Shown here: positions 1 to 5,336 of the stretch, piece by piece
Layout: every line of letters begins with the position of its first letter
Numbering within the stretch: the stretch's first letter is position 1
Assembly: GCA_017550765.1 (NCBI GenBank)
Contig: JAFZOC010000156.1
Coordinates: forward strand, 1 to 6,083
From: Oscillospiraceae bacterium
Lineage (GTDB): Bacteria; Bacillota_A; Clostridia; Oscillospirales; Oscillospiraceae
Reading direction: 5' to 3'
DNA length: 6,083 nt
The notes under the pieces: model-generated
Databases searched by the model: none
Seen by the model: only the letters and a program-made list of their open reading frames with translations
Told to the model about the DNA's origin: nothing
Program-made: the position numbers and the translations under genes

Positions 1-1
1 C

Positions 2-814
2 GTGGTGGTGGACCCCGAGGGGGCCATCCAGCCGGGCGACAGTGTGATCTTTATGAACTTCCGGCCCGACCGGGCCAGGGAAATGACCTGGGCATTGAAC
101 CTGGCGGACTTCGACGGCTTTCAGCGCAAGAAGCTGGTTTACCCCCTGTCCTATGTCTGCACCGCCCAGTACGATGAGGCGCTGCCGCTGCCCATCGCCT
201 ACCCGCCCGAGGTCATCGAGAACACCATCGGCGACATCATCAGCGCCAAGGGCCTGAAGCAGTTCCGCGTGGCCGAGACCGAGAAGTATGCCCATGTGAC
301 CTTCTTCTTCAACGGCGGCGTTGAGAAGCAGTGCGAGGGCGAGGACCGCTGCCTGGTCCCGTCTCCCAAGGAGTTCCCCACCTACGACCTGATCCCGCAG
401 ATGAGCGCGGAGAAGGTGGCCGACAAGGTGGTCGAGGCCATCGCCAGCGAGCAGTACAGCCTGATCGTCTGCAACTTCGCAAACTGCGACATGGTGGGCC
501 ACACCGGCGTCATGGAGGCTGCCGTGAAGGCGGTCGAGACCGTGGATGGCTGCATGGGCCGGATCCTGGCCGAAGTGGAGAAGCACGACGACGTGGTGCT
601 CCTGGTCACCGCCGACCACGGCAACGCCGATGTGATGTTCGACGAGACCGGCAAGGTCAACACTGCCCATACCACCAACCCCGTACCTTTCTGCGTACGG
701 CAGAAGGGGATCGAGCTGGAGCCCGGCCGTCTGGCCGATATCGCCCCCACGATCCTGAAGCTGATCGGCATCGAACAGCCGGCCGAGATGACCGGCAAGT
801 GCCTGATCAAGTGA
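2..814 (+). CDS. gpmI: 2,3-bisphosphoglycerate-independent phosphoglycerate mutase, C-terminal part (5' end outside window)
   Basis: This cytosolic glycolytic/gluconeogenic enzyme interconverts 3- and 2-phosphoglycerate through a phosphoserine intermediate, using two Mn ions. The gene is open at the left edge, and 270 residues are visible of a family length near 510. Counting the first full codon as residue 1, visible motifs are NFRPDRARE (20-27, substrate-binding arginines), NCDMVGHTG (161-169, metal ligands D163 and H167), TADHGN (203-208, D205 and H206) and NTAHTTNPVPF (220-230, metal ligand H223). The phosphoserine region and first metal ligands lie upstream of the window. Every alkaline-phosphatase-fold ligand expected in this half is present, so the enzyme looks functional. 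Codon use is strongly biased to GCC, CTG and AAG, as expected for a highly expressed housekeeping gene. The gene stops 14 bases before a strong terminator, so it is the last gene of its transcript. Confidence 0.97.
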   Translation: MVVDPEGAIQPGDSVIFMNFRPDRAREMTWALNLADFDGFQRKKLVYPLSYVCTAQYDEALPLPIAYPPEVIENTIGDIISAKGLKQFRVAETEKYAHVTFFFNGGVEKQCEGEDRCLVPSPKEFPTYDLIPQMSAEKVADKVVEAIASEQYSLIVCNFANCDMVGHTGVMEAAVKAVETVDGCMGRILAEVEKHDDVVLLVTADHGNADVMFDETGKVNTAHTTNPVPFCVRQKGIELEPGRLADIAPTILKLIGIEQPAEMTGKCLIK

Positions 815-828
815 TCAGCGAATAAAAA

Positions 829-872
829 AATGTCCCCGTACAGTTCGTTCCTGTACGGGGACATTCCTTTTT
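829..872. terminator. Bidirectional Rho-independent terminator between convergent gpmI and GNAT-PNPOx genes
   Basis: A perfect 15-bp inverted repeat (829-843 with 851-865) has a 7-base loop (844-850). It is followed on the + strand by a T-rich run (TTCCTTTTT, 864-872) and preceded by seven A residues (824-830), which read as a U tract on the - strand. It therefore fits a terminator for gpmI and also for the - strand gene ending at 915. The stem core carries GTCCCCGTACAG. Confidence 0.93.
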
Positions 873-914
873 GGTCACGAAAACAAATATTGTAAAGAGG
901 ACTTGTATATCATA

Positions 915-1958
915 TCACTTCTCGTGCACCCGCTTCCCGGAGATGTGTTCCGGGATCAGTGCGAAACACAGGACCCGGGCGCCGGACTTGGACACCTCGC
1001 GCTCGATCTGCTCCCGGTCCTCGGTGAAACGGTAGGAGATCTGGCGGCTGATCTCAAGCGCCCGGTCGTGGTCCTTGACGATCTCGATCCGCCCGAAGAC
1101 GACGACACTGTTGAAGAAGAAGGACCAGCCGTCGTCCGAGAGCTCAGCTCGCTCGATCACACAGTAGCTTGCCCGGTCGTCACGGCGTATGGCGTCGATC
1201 TTGTGGCCGGTCGGACCGCTGTGGAAATAGAGCCTCCCGCTCACGGGGTCATACCAGTGATCGATGGGCAGACCGTAGGGATATCCCTCATCTCCCAGGA
1301 CCGAAAGGACGCCTCGCTTTTCCCGATGCAAGACCGCGATGCTCTCTTCCTTGCTCAGCTCCTGCCTGCTGCGGGCGAGCGGGCGGAACGCCGGCGCGGA
1401 CGGCGCATCCAGCTCTTCGGCCAGGATCGACCAGACGGCCAAATCGCAGCAGGGGTCGCTGTTGTTGCTGCCGCTGCGGCGCAGGACGCCCTCTCTGCGC
1501 ATGCCGGCCTTGCGCATGACCTTCCCGGAGTTGGGATTGTTCACATCGTGCATCGCGAGGATCTGCCGGAAGCCGACCTCACGGATCAGGTATCGGATCG
1601 CGGCCCGGAGCGCCTCAGCTGTGATGCCCTGACCCCACCAGGCTCTGCCGATACAGTAGCCCATCTCCGCCCAGGCGTACTTTTCGTTCATGCGTACCAC
1701 GGAGATGCTGCCGATGGGCTCGGCCAGGTCCTTCAGCACGATGGCCCACTGGTACGACGCCGGCTCCTGCGAAGCCTGTTCCCAGCGGGCGCAGATAGTC
1801 CGACTGGCTTGGATATCCGCGTGGGGAGTCCAAGTGAGATAGCGTGTGACCTCAGGATCGTGTGCCCAGTTGCGGAACATGGCGTCTCCGTCCTCTGTCC
1901 TGAACGCGCGTAACATCAGGCGCTCCGTCTCTATGCGTCTCGTACCCTTGTGTTCCAT
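915..1958 (-). CDS. Fusion protein: RimJ-like GNAT acetyltransferase + NimA/PNPOx-like flavin-binding domain
   Basis: The 347-residue cytosolic protein has two domains. Residues about 7-182 form a RimJ/GNAT_3-type N-acetyltransferase: RRIETERLMLRAF at the start, AEMGY (97-101) leading into the acetyl-CoA loop WWGQGITAEAL (107-117), and NPNSGKVMRKAGM (141-153). Residues about 191-345 match NimA-related flavin-nucleotide-binding proteins of the PNPOx split-barrel fold: RSRQELSKEE (196-205), YPYGLPIDHWYD (226-237) and YFHSGPTGHKIDAIRR (244-259). A short Ala/Pro linker (184-190) joins them, with no ATG, GTG or TTG start nearby, so this is one polypeptide. The ATG at 1958 is preferred over the one at 2000 because GGAGGG (1966-1971) lies 7 bases upstream and the extra 14 residues are outside the GNAT fold. 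The acceptor of the acetyl group and the role of the flavin domain (FMN reductase, nitroimidazole or haem-related) cannot be told from sequence. The gene is monocistronic as far as seen and ends 49 bases from the shared terminator. Confidence 0.88.
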   Translation of the reverse strand: MEHKGTRRIETERLMLRAFRTEDGDAMFRNWAHDPEVTRYLTWTPHADIQASRTICARWEQASQEPASYQWAIVLKDLAEPIGSISVVRMNEKYAWAEMGYCIGRAWWGQGITAEALRAAIRYLIREVGFRQILAMHDVNNPNSGKVMRKAGMRREGVLRRSGSNNSDPCCDLAVWSILAEELDAPSAPAFRPLARSRQELSKEESIAVLHREKRGVLSVLGDEGYPYGLPIDHWYDPVSGRLYFHSGPTGHKIDAIRRDDRASYCVIERAELSDDGWSFFFNSVVVFGRIEIVKDHDRALEISRQISYRFTEDREQIEREVSKSGARVLCFALIPEHISGKRVHEK

Positions 1959-1990
1959 ATGCCCGCCCTCCGTGTCGTCTTTTTGCTCGG

Positions 1991-2027
1991 ATGATAACAC
2001 ATACGCCTATTCTGCGCAAGGGGTCAA
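1991..2027 (-). promoter_or_regulatory. Candidate SigA promoter for the GNAT-PNPOx gene
   Basis: Read on the - strand, TTGCGC (2019-2014), a 17-base spacer and TATCAT (1996-1991) give a good -10 but a weak -35. An alternative is TTGACC (2027-2022) with an 18-base spacer and TATGTG (2003-1998), which has a better -35 and a weaker -10. Either places transcription start some 25-35 bases before the ATG at 1958. Which one is used cannot be decided here. Confidence 0.5.
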
Positions 2028-2043
2028 GTCCTCACGCAGGTAC

Positions 2044-2072
2044 TTGCCCGATGTCGCGCGATGGGCTATACT
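2044..2072 (+). promoter_or_regulatory. SigA-type promoter of the metallophosphoesterase gene
   Basis: TTGCCC (2044-2049), a 17-base spacer and TATACT (2067-2072) form a strong housekeeping-type promoter. Start of transcription is expected near 2079. The spacer contains the 8-base palindrome TCGCGCGA (2054-2061). The position matters for the gene model: an ATG at 2087 would have only a few bases of leader and no ribosome site, which favours the GTG at 2111. Confidence 0.7.
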
Positions 2073-2092
2073 GAAGAAAAAGCTGCATGCAG

Positions 2093-2100
2093 AAAGGTGG
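2093..2100 (+). promoter_or_regulatory. Ribosome-binding site that decides a GTG start
   Basis: AAAGGTGG lies 10 bases before the GTG at 2111 and downstream of the in-frame ATG at 2087. It can serve the GTG but not the ATG. Spacing is slightly long, so the call is moderate. Confidence 0.55.
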
Positions 2101-2110
2101 ACGGACCGAG

Positions 2111-3433
2111 GTGAAAAAACGAGCGATCGCGAGAGCGTCCCTGCTGATGCTGGCGCTGGTCCTGCTTCTGAGCTCTGCCGCCTGCGGGAATGACCCGGAC
2201 GATGCGCCGCCGGACACGGCGCAGCCGGCAGGAGAGGGGCCTGCCTCGCTCTTGTCTGACGCCGGGCTTCGCGTGGTCGTGGCGTCAGATCTGCACTATC
2301 TCGCGCCGGAGCTCACCGACCACGGCGCATATTTCTGGCGGGTCATGGAGAACGGCGACGGCAAGATCACCGAGTATTGCGACGAGATCCTGGATGCGTT
2401 CCTTGCGGAGGTGCTGGCCGAGCAGCCCGACGCGCTGATCCTCACCGGGGACCTTAGTTTCAACGGCGCTCTGGAGAGCCATCGCGCTCTGGCGGAGAAG
2501 CTCCGGGCCGTAGAGGATGCGGGGATACCCGTTCTGGTCCTCCCCGGGAACCACGACGTCTATCGCTCCAACGCAGCCGCTTTCATCGGGGACGGGTACG
2601 AGCCCCGCACATCCGCCACGCCGGAAGACTTTCTGGATATCTATCGGGGATATGGCTTCGACGAGGCGCTTTCCATGGACGAAGAGTCGCTCAGTTATGC
2701 CGCAGGGATCGGCGAAGGTATGCGGGTGCTGATGCTGGATGCGGATACCTTGCACGACTACTGCAGCCTGTCCGCGCAGACGCTCGACTGGGTCGGGACA
2801 CAGCTGGACGCGGCGGAGGCGGCAGGGGAGAGGATGCTGGTATGCTGTCATCAGGACCTGTATCAGCACTCCTCCATGTTCCATGTGGGCTATGTCCTGA
2901 ACTGCACGGAAGAACTGCAGCGCATCCTGCGGGAGCACGGCGTGCCGCTCTTTCTCAGCGGGCATATGCACATCCAGCACATCATGACCGAGGACGGGCT
3001 GACCGAGATCTGCTCGTCTGCGCTCACCATGGGCGCCTGTCAGTACGGCGTTCTGCAGTTCGACGGGGACGCGATCCGATACGAGACGCGGCCTGTGGAC
3101 GTGAGCGCCTGGGCGCGCTCGCAGGGGCGGGAGGATCCGGCGATCCTGGATCTTGCGTCTTATGCTGCAGATGCGATGGCGCGTCGGACCCGCACCCAGA
3201 CGGAGAGCCAGCTCCAGCAGCTGGGCTATACGACCGAACAGATCCGCTCCATGAGCGAGTACGCCTGCACGCTGAACAACGCCTATTTCGCCGGCGATCT
3301 GAGGGGTCTCGAAGCGCTCGATCCCAATGGGGAGCTCATGGCGCTGTGGAAGCAGAGCGGGACTTTCTTCGGGACTTATCTGGAGACCTTGCAGGATGAG
3401 ATCGGGAACGACTATACGCACTGGCACAACTGA
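2111..3433 (+). CDS. Secreted lipoprotein metallophosphoesterase (calcineurin-like)
   Basis: The predicted 440-residue protein starts at a GTG (VKKRAIARAS). It has a basic n-region, a hydrophobic core (residues about 10-20) and a lipobox LSSAAC with the lipidated cysteine at residue 25, so it should be anchored to the outer face of the cell membrane after lipidation and SPase II cleavage. An acidic/Pro-rich tether (26-46) leads into a calcineurin-like phosphoesterase domain carrying the full dinuclear metal signature: DLH (60-62), GDL (113-115), GNHD (146-149), the H of CCHQD (H247) and GHMH (284-287). The C-terminal part, from about 335, is mostly helical-looking with no motif I recognise. 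The family hydrolyses phosphoesters such as nucleotides, phospholipids or cyclic nucleotides; the substrate is not readable here. An upstream ATG at 2087 would add 8 residues but lacks a ribosome site. The gene has its own promoter and looks monocistronic. Confidence 0.9.
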   Translation: MKKRAIARASLLMLALVLLLSSAACGNDPDDAPPDTAQPAGEGPASLLSDAGLRVVVASDLHYLAPELTDHGAYFWRVMENGDGKITEYCDEILDAFLAEVLAEQPDALILTGDLSFNGALESHRALAEKLRAVEDAGIPVLVLPGNHDVYRSNAAAFIGDGYEPRTSATPEDFLDIYRGYGFDEALSMDEESLSYAAGIGEGMRVLMLDADTLHDYCSLSAQTLDWVGTQLDAAEAAGERMLVCCHQDLYQHSSMFHVGYVLNCTEELQRILREHGVPLFLSGHMHIQHIMTEDGLTEICSSALTMGACQYGVLQFDGDAIRYETRPVDVSAWARSQGREDPAILDLASYAADAMARRTRTQTESQLQQLGYTTEQIRSMSEYACTLNNAYFAGDLRGLEALDPNGELMALWKQSGTFFGTYLETLQDEIGNDYTHWHN

Positions 3434-3497
3434 GACAGGAACGGATGCGTCCAGCGCGACTAGGGCCATGCGATCCCGTGAAGACCGGATAGATACG

Positions 3498-3513
3498 GCG
3501 GTCTCACGACCGC
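3498..3513. repeat. Small inverted repeat downstream of the metallophosphoesterase gene
   Basis: GCGGTC (3498-3503) and GACCGC (3508-3513) are perfect 6-base complements around the loop TCAC. No T tract follows directly, so it is unlikely to terminate by itself. It lies in the 3' untranslated stretch 3434-3532, in which I see no gene. Confidence 0.4.
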
Positions 3514-3532
3514 AAGGCATCGTCTCTTTAAC

Positions 3533-3578
3533 AGGAGCAGGATGGGGACTTCCCAGGAAGTCCCCATCCTGCTCCTTT
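3533..3578. terminator. Long perfect hairpin between convergent genes, probable bidirectional terminator
   Basis: A perfect 19-bp inverted repeat (3533-3551 with 3558-3576) surrounds the 6-base loop CCCAGG. It lies between the + strand metallophosphoesterase stop (3433) and the - strand DUF4830 stop (3689), the usual place for a shared terminator. The trailing T run is short on both sides (CTCCTTTAG on +, TGTTAAAGAG on -), so it may instead stabilise 3' ends or be a repeated intergenic element. The arm contains GTCCCC, as does the hairpin at 829-865. Confidence 0.75.
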
Positions 3579-3688
3579 AGAACGTTATGGATGTTGATAT
3601 GCCCCTTGACTGTTCCCGTGCGGCTCGGAACGATACCGGCGGGACTGTCTTCAATGAGAGCTGGCAGGGCTTGCCTCCACTCTCTCGT

Positions 3689-4180
3689 CTATCTGGCCGT
3701 ATCCTGGCTGACCCCTTCGCTTTGCTCCTGCACCGTTTGAAGCATATCCAGTCCCTGCATAAAGCCGTTGAGCGCTGTGCTGTGGATATCGCCGGCAATG
3801 AGATCTTTGCCCTGGATGTACAAGGTCACCAAGACCGTTTGACTGTCATCTGGATGGTTCGTCACCCGATAGGTGACCTGCTGACATTGCTCGCCCAGAT
3901 GTGTGCTCAGATCGTAGCCCTGCTCTTCTTGAAGCCGCGCATAGTCCTTTATGGCCCCATCCAGTGTCGTCGGCAGCTGCACTCTCCGGATGTCCTCGCT
4001 GGAACAGTCGATCTCTACGCCGAGTCCCGAAAGGAAGCTCTGCCTGCCCTCGGTGGTGCTCAGATCCGGACCTTTGTGTGTGCAGCTGCGCAGCAGGATC
4101 GCGATGCACAGGACGGCAGCGACAGCGAGAACGATGGTCAGGGCCTTTCTCTTGGTCAATGGGAGCTTGGTATCATTCAT
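3689..4180 (-). CDS. Membrane-anchored DUF4830-like protein
   Basis: The predicted 163-residue protein has a short basic cytoplasmic N-terminus (MNDTKLPLTKRK), one hydrophobic segment (about residues 13-31) and an extracytoplasmic domain. The cysteine at 33 (LLRSC) directly after the hydrophobic stretch is not a canonical lipobox, so a signal anchor is more likely than a lipoprotein. The C-terminal half, from LPTTLDGAIKDYARLQEEQGYDL (69-91) through VTYRVTNHP (102-110) to AGDIHSTALNGFMQGL (129-144), resembles DUF4830 proteins of gut clostridia. That match is from memory of the family pattern and was not searched. Function is unknown. The ATG at 4180 is chosen over the one at 4198 because GAGGTGA sits 5 bases upstream of it. 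A 112-base 3' stretch separates the stop from the hairpin at 3533-3576. The gene is divergent from rsuA. Confidence 0.82.
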   Translation of the reverse strand: MNDTKLPLTKRKALTIVLAVAAVLCIAILLRSCTHKGPDLSTTEGRQSFLSGLGVEIDCSSEDIRRVQLPTTLDGAIKDYARLQEEQGYDLSTHLGEQCQQVTYRVTNHPDDSQTVLVTLYIQGKDLIAGDIHSTALNGFMQGLDMLQTVQEQSEGVSQDTAR

Positions 4181-4185
4181 GTACG

Positions 4186-4192
4186 TCACCTC
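4186..4192 (-). promoter_or_regulatory. Ribosome-binding site that sets the DUF4830 start
   Basis: On the - strand GAGGTGA (4192-4186) precedes the ATG at 4180 by 5 bases. The upstream in-frame ATG at 4198 would include this site in its coding sequence and has no comparable site of its own. Confidence 0.7.
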
Positions 4193-4295
4193 GTTCATGA
4201 CTATATTCCATGTCCGACGCGGTTATGTGTCGATCCGGAGCATACGGTCATACAAGATATATGGTCTGAAGTGCAGATACGCAGGAAAGCAGCAC

Positions 4296-4324
4296 AAAAT
4301 ATGACGATCTTACCCTTATTACAA
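4296..4324 (-). promoter_or_regulatory. Candidate promoter for the DUF4830 gene
   Basis: On the - strand TTGTAA (4324-4319), a 17-base spacer and TATTTT (4301-4296) give a 4-of-6 match at each box. This would leave a leader of roughly 110 bases before the ATG at 4180, in which I saw no clear structure. Its -35 box lies only about 20 bases from the rsuA -35 box, so the two promoters would be back to back. Confidence 0.35.
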
Positions 4325-4329
4325 GTCAG

Positions 4330-4360
4330 TTTGGTGAAATATAGTTGCAATTTGGTAAAA
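4330..4360 (+). repeat. Direct repeats TTTGGTGAAA / TTTGGTAAAA flanking the rsuA -35 box
   Basis: Two 10-base copies differing at one position start at 4330 and 4351. The 21-base offset is two helical turns, so both would face the same side of the DNA. They flank the -35 hexamer and so could bind a regulator. No known regulator is assigned, and chance in AT-rich promoter DNA is possible. Confidence 0.45.
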
Positions 4361-4373
4361 GAAATGGTATAAT
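4345..4373 (+). promoter_or_regulatory. rsuA: Strong extended -10 promoter of rsuA
   Basis: TTGCAA (4345-4350), a 17-base spacer and a perfect TATAAT (4368-4373) preceded by TGG (extended -10, 4365-4367) form a near-consensus SigA promoter. Transcription should begin near 4380, giving a leader of about 45 bases. Confidence 0.85.
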
Positions 4374-4424
4374 CTAGTCGTGTTATTATGCTGAATGCAT
4401 GATCTGATGTCCCGGAGGAGCCTT

Positions 4425-5147
4425 ATGCCGAAGATCAGATTAGACAAGCTCCTCGCCGAACGCGGCGTCGCCTCCCGCAGGGAGCTGAAGGAGATCATCC
4501 GGCAGGGACGTGTCAAGATCGACGGAGAGCCCGCCAAGACACCGGATCAGAAACTGGATCCGGAACTCCAGCGCGTAACGGTGGATGGGGCTCCCGTACG
4601 AGCCAGCGCCTATCGCAGCTTTATGCTGGACAAGCCGCTGGGCTATGTGACCGCGACAGAAGACGCCGAGCAGCAGACCGTGATGGATCTGTTCCCGCCG
4701 GAACTGCGCCGCATCGGTCTCTCTCCTGTTGGCAGACTGGACAAGGATACGAGTGGACTGCTCCTGCTGACGAACGACGGAGATCTGGCGCATCGAGTCA
4801 TTTCGCCCAGATCTGCAGTCGAAAAACGGTATCATGCAAAAGTAGACGGCGTGTTGGACGAGTCTGACGTGTCCGCTTTCCGCGAGGGGATCGAGCTCAG
4901 AGACGGTACGCACTGTCTGCCCGCCGGCCTGGAGATCCTTTCTCCCGACGAAGGGATCGTATCGATCAAGGAGGGGAAATATCACCAGGTCCGCCGGATG
5001 TTCGCCTCCCGCGGGAAGCCTGTTCTGACGCTGAGAAGGCTCTCCATAGGCGCTCTGCAACTGGATCCGAGCCTGGGGCCAGGCGGTTGGAAGGAGCTCG
5101 ACGAAAAGGATCTGTGCACAGTGTTCAGTCCCTTTCATATGGAATAA
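4425..5147 (+). CDS. rsuA: RsuA-family rRNA pseudouridine synthase
   Basis: The 240-residue cytosolic enzyme isomerises a uridine in rRNA to pseudouridine; RsuA acts on U516 of 16S rRNA during 30S assembly. An N-terminal S4 RNA-binding domain (about 2-60: RLDKLLAERGVASRRELKEII) precedes the catalytic domain, with the signature GRLDKDTSGLLLLTNDGD (103-120) holding the catalytic aspartate D106, and the family motif EGKYHQVRRMF (183-193). The stretch ISPRSAVEKRY (126-136) and the short length favour RsuA over RluB or RluE, although members of this family are hard to separate by eye. The ATG at 4425 is chosen because GGAGGA (4414-4419) lies 5 bases upstream; an upstream in-frame ATG at 4395 lacks a ribosome site. 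No GC-rich terminator follows the stop, only an AT-rich hairpin, so some read-through into the next gene is possible. Confidence 0.93.
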   Translation: MPKIRLDKLLAERGVASRRELKEIIRQGRVKIDGEPAKTPDQKLDPELQRVTVDGAPVRASAYRSFMLDKPLGYVTATEDAEQQTVMDLFPPELRRIGLSPVGRLDKDTSGLLLLTNDGDLAHRVISPRSAVEKRYHAKVDGVLDESDVSAFREGIELRDGTHCLPAGLEILSPDEGIVSIKEGKYHQVRRMFASRGKPVLTLRRLSIGALQLDPSLGPGGWKELDEKDLCTVFSPFHME

Positions 5148-5150
5148 TCG

Positions 5151-5173
5151 TCAAAAAAGCTGTTGTTTTTTGA
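5151..5173 (+). terminator. Weak AT-rich hairpin with T run after rsuA
   Basis: TCAAAAAA (5151-5158) pairs perfectly with TTTTTTGA (5166-5173) around the loop GCTGTTG. The stem is almost all A-U, so it is weaker than a typical intrinsic terminator. It is the only candidate between rsuA and the next promoter. Confidence 0.3.
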
Positions 5174-5235
5174 AGCTGTTTGAGCGTTCCGACCATAGAC
5201 ACAAAAAAATTAACAAAAAAAGCGTCGCTATTCTA

Positions 5236-5264
5236 TTGAAAATCACAGATTTTGGAGTTATGAT
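5236..5264 (+). promoter_or_regulatory. SigA-type promoter of the CdaR-type regulator gene
   Basis: TTGAAA (5236-5241), a 17-base spacer and TATGAT (5259-5264) match the consensus at 5 of 6 positions each. Two A7 tracts at 5203-5209 and 5215-5221, twelve bases apart, lie upstream where a UP element or bent DNA would act. Transcription should begin near 5271, leaving a leader of about 65 bases. Confidence 0.8.
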
Positions 5265-5279
5265 AGGGAAAACCGAAAA

Positions 5280-5318
5280 GCGGTCCTTTGGCATTTTCAC
5301 CATATCGACCAAGACCGC
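5280..5318 (+). promoter_or_regulatory. Foldable leader hairpin just upstream of the regulator's ribosome site
   Basis: GCGGTC (5280-5285) pairs with GACCGC (5313-5318), extended inward by TTGG (5288-5291) with CCAA (5309-5312). This gives 10 bp with a 2-base bulge and a 17-base loop. The structure ends 5 bases before the Shine-Dalgarno AGGGGGA (5324-5330). CGGT at 5281-5284 can instead pair with ACCG at 5272-5275, an alternative fold. It could be an RNA control element or, as DNA, an operator for autoregulation; neither is shown. Confidence 0.4.
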
Positions 5319-5336
5319 AAAACAGGGGGAAAAGAT

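Noticed and set aside
903..1913. Long + strand open frame of 336 codons opposite the GNAT-PNPOx gene
   Set aside because: It is the antisense of a gene with clear motifs on the - strand. Its translation is low-complexity, with no family motif, and the start lacks a ribosome site. GC-rich coding DNA commonly leaves such open antisense frames.
1959..2000. Longer N-terminus for the GNAT-PNPOx protein starting at 2000
   Set aside because: The extra 14 residues would include the Shine-Dalgarno site used by the ATG at 1958 and overlap the candidate -10 box, and they add nothing to the GNAT fold.
2285..3520. Long - strand open frame of 411 codons opposite the metallophosphoesterase gene
   Set aside because: The + strand carries every phosphoesterase motif, a lipoprotein signal and a promoter. 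The antisense product has no recognisable domain.
3434..3532. Possible small RNA or small gene after the metallophosphoesterase
   Set aside because: No promoter-like boxes, no ribosome site with a sensible short frame, and only a 6-bp hairpin were seen; it reads as a 3' untranslated region.
3577..3798. Possible frameshifted extension of the DUF4830 protein in another - strand frame
   Set aside because: The DUF4830 frame ends at a normal stop after the conserved block. The overlapping frame is basic and low-complexity, and resembles nothing in the family.
3587..4372. + strand open frame of 261 codons opposite the DUF4830 gene
   Set aside because: It runs across the DUF4830 gene and through its divergent promoter region into the rsuA promoter. 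It has no ribosome site and no motif.
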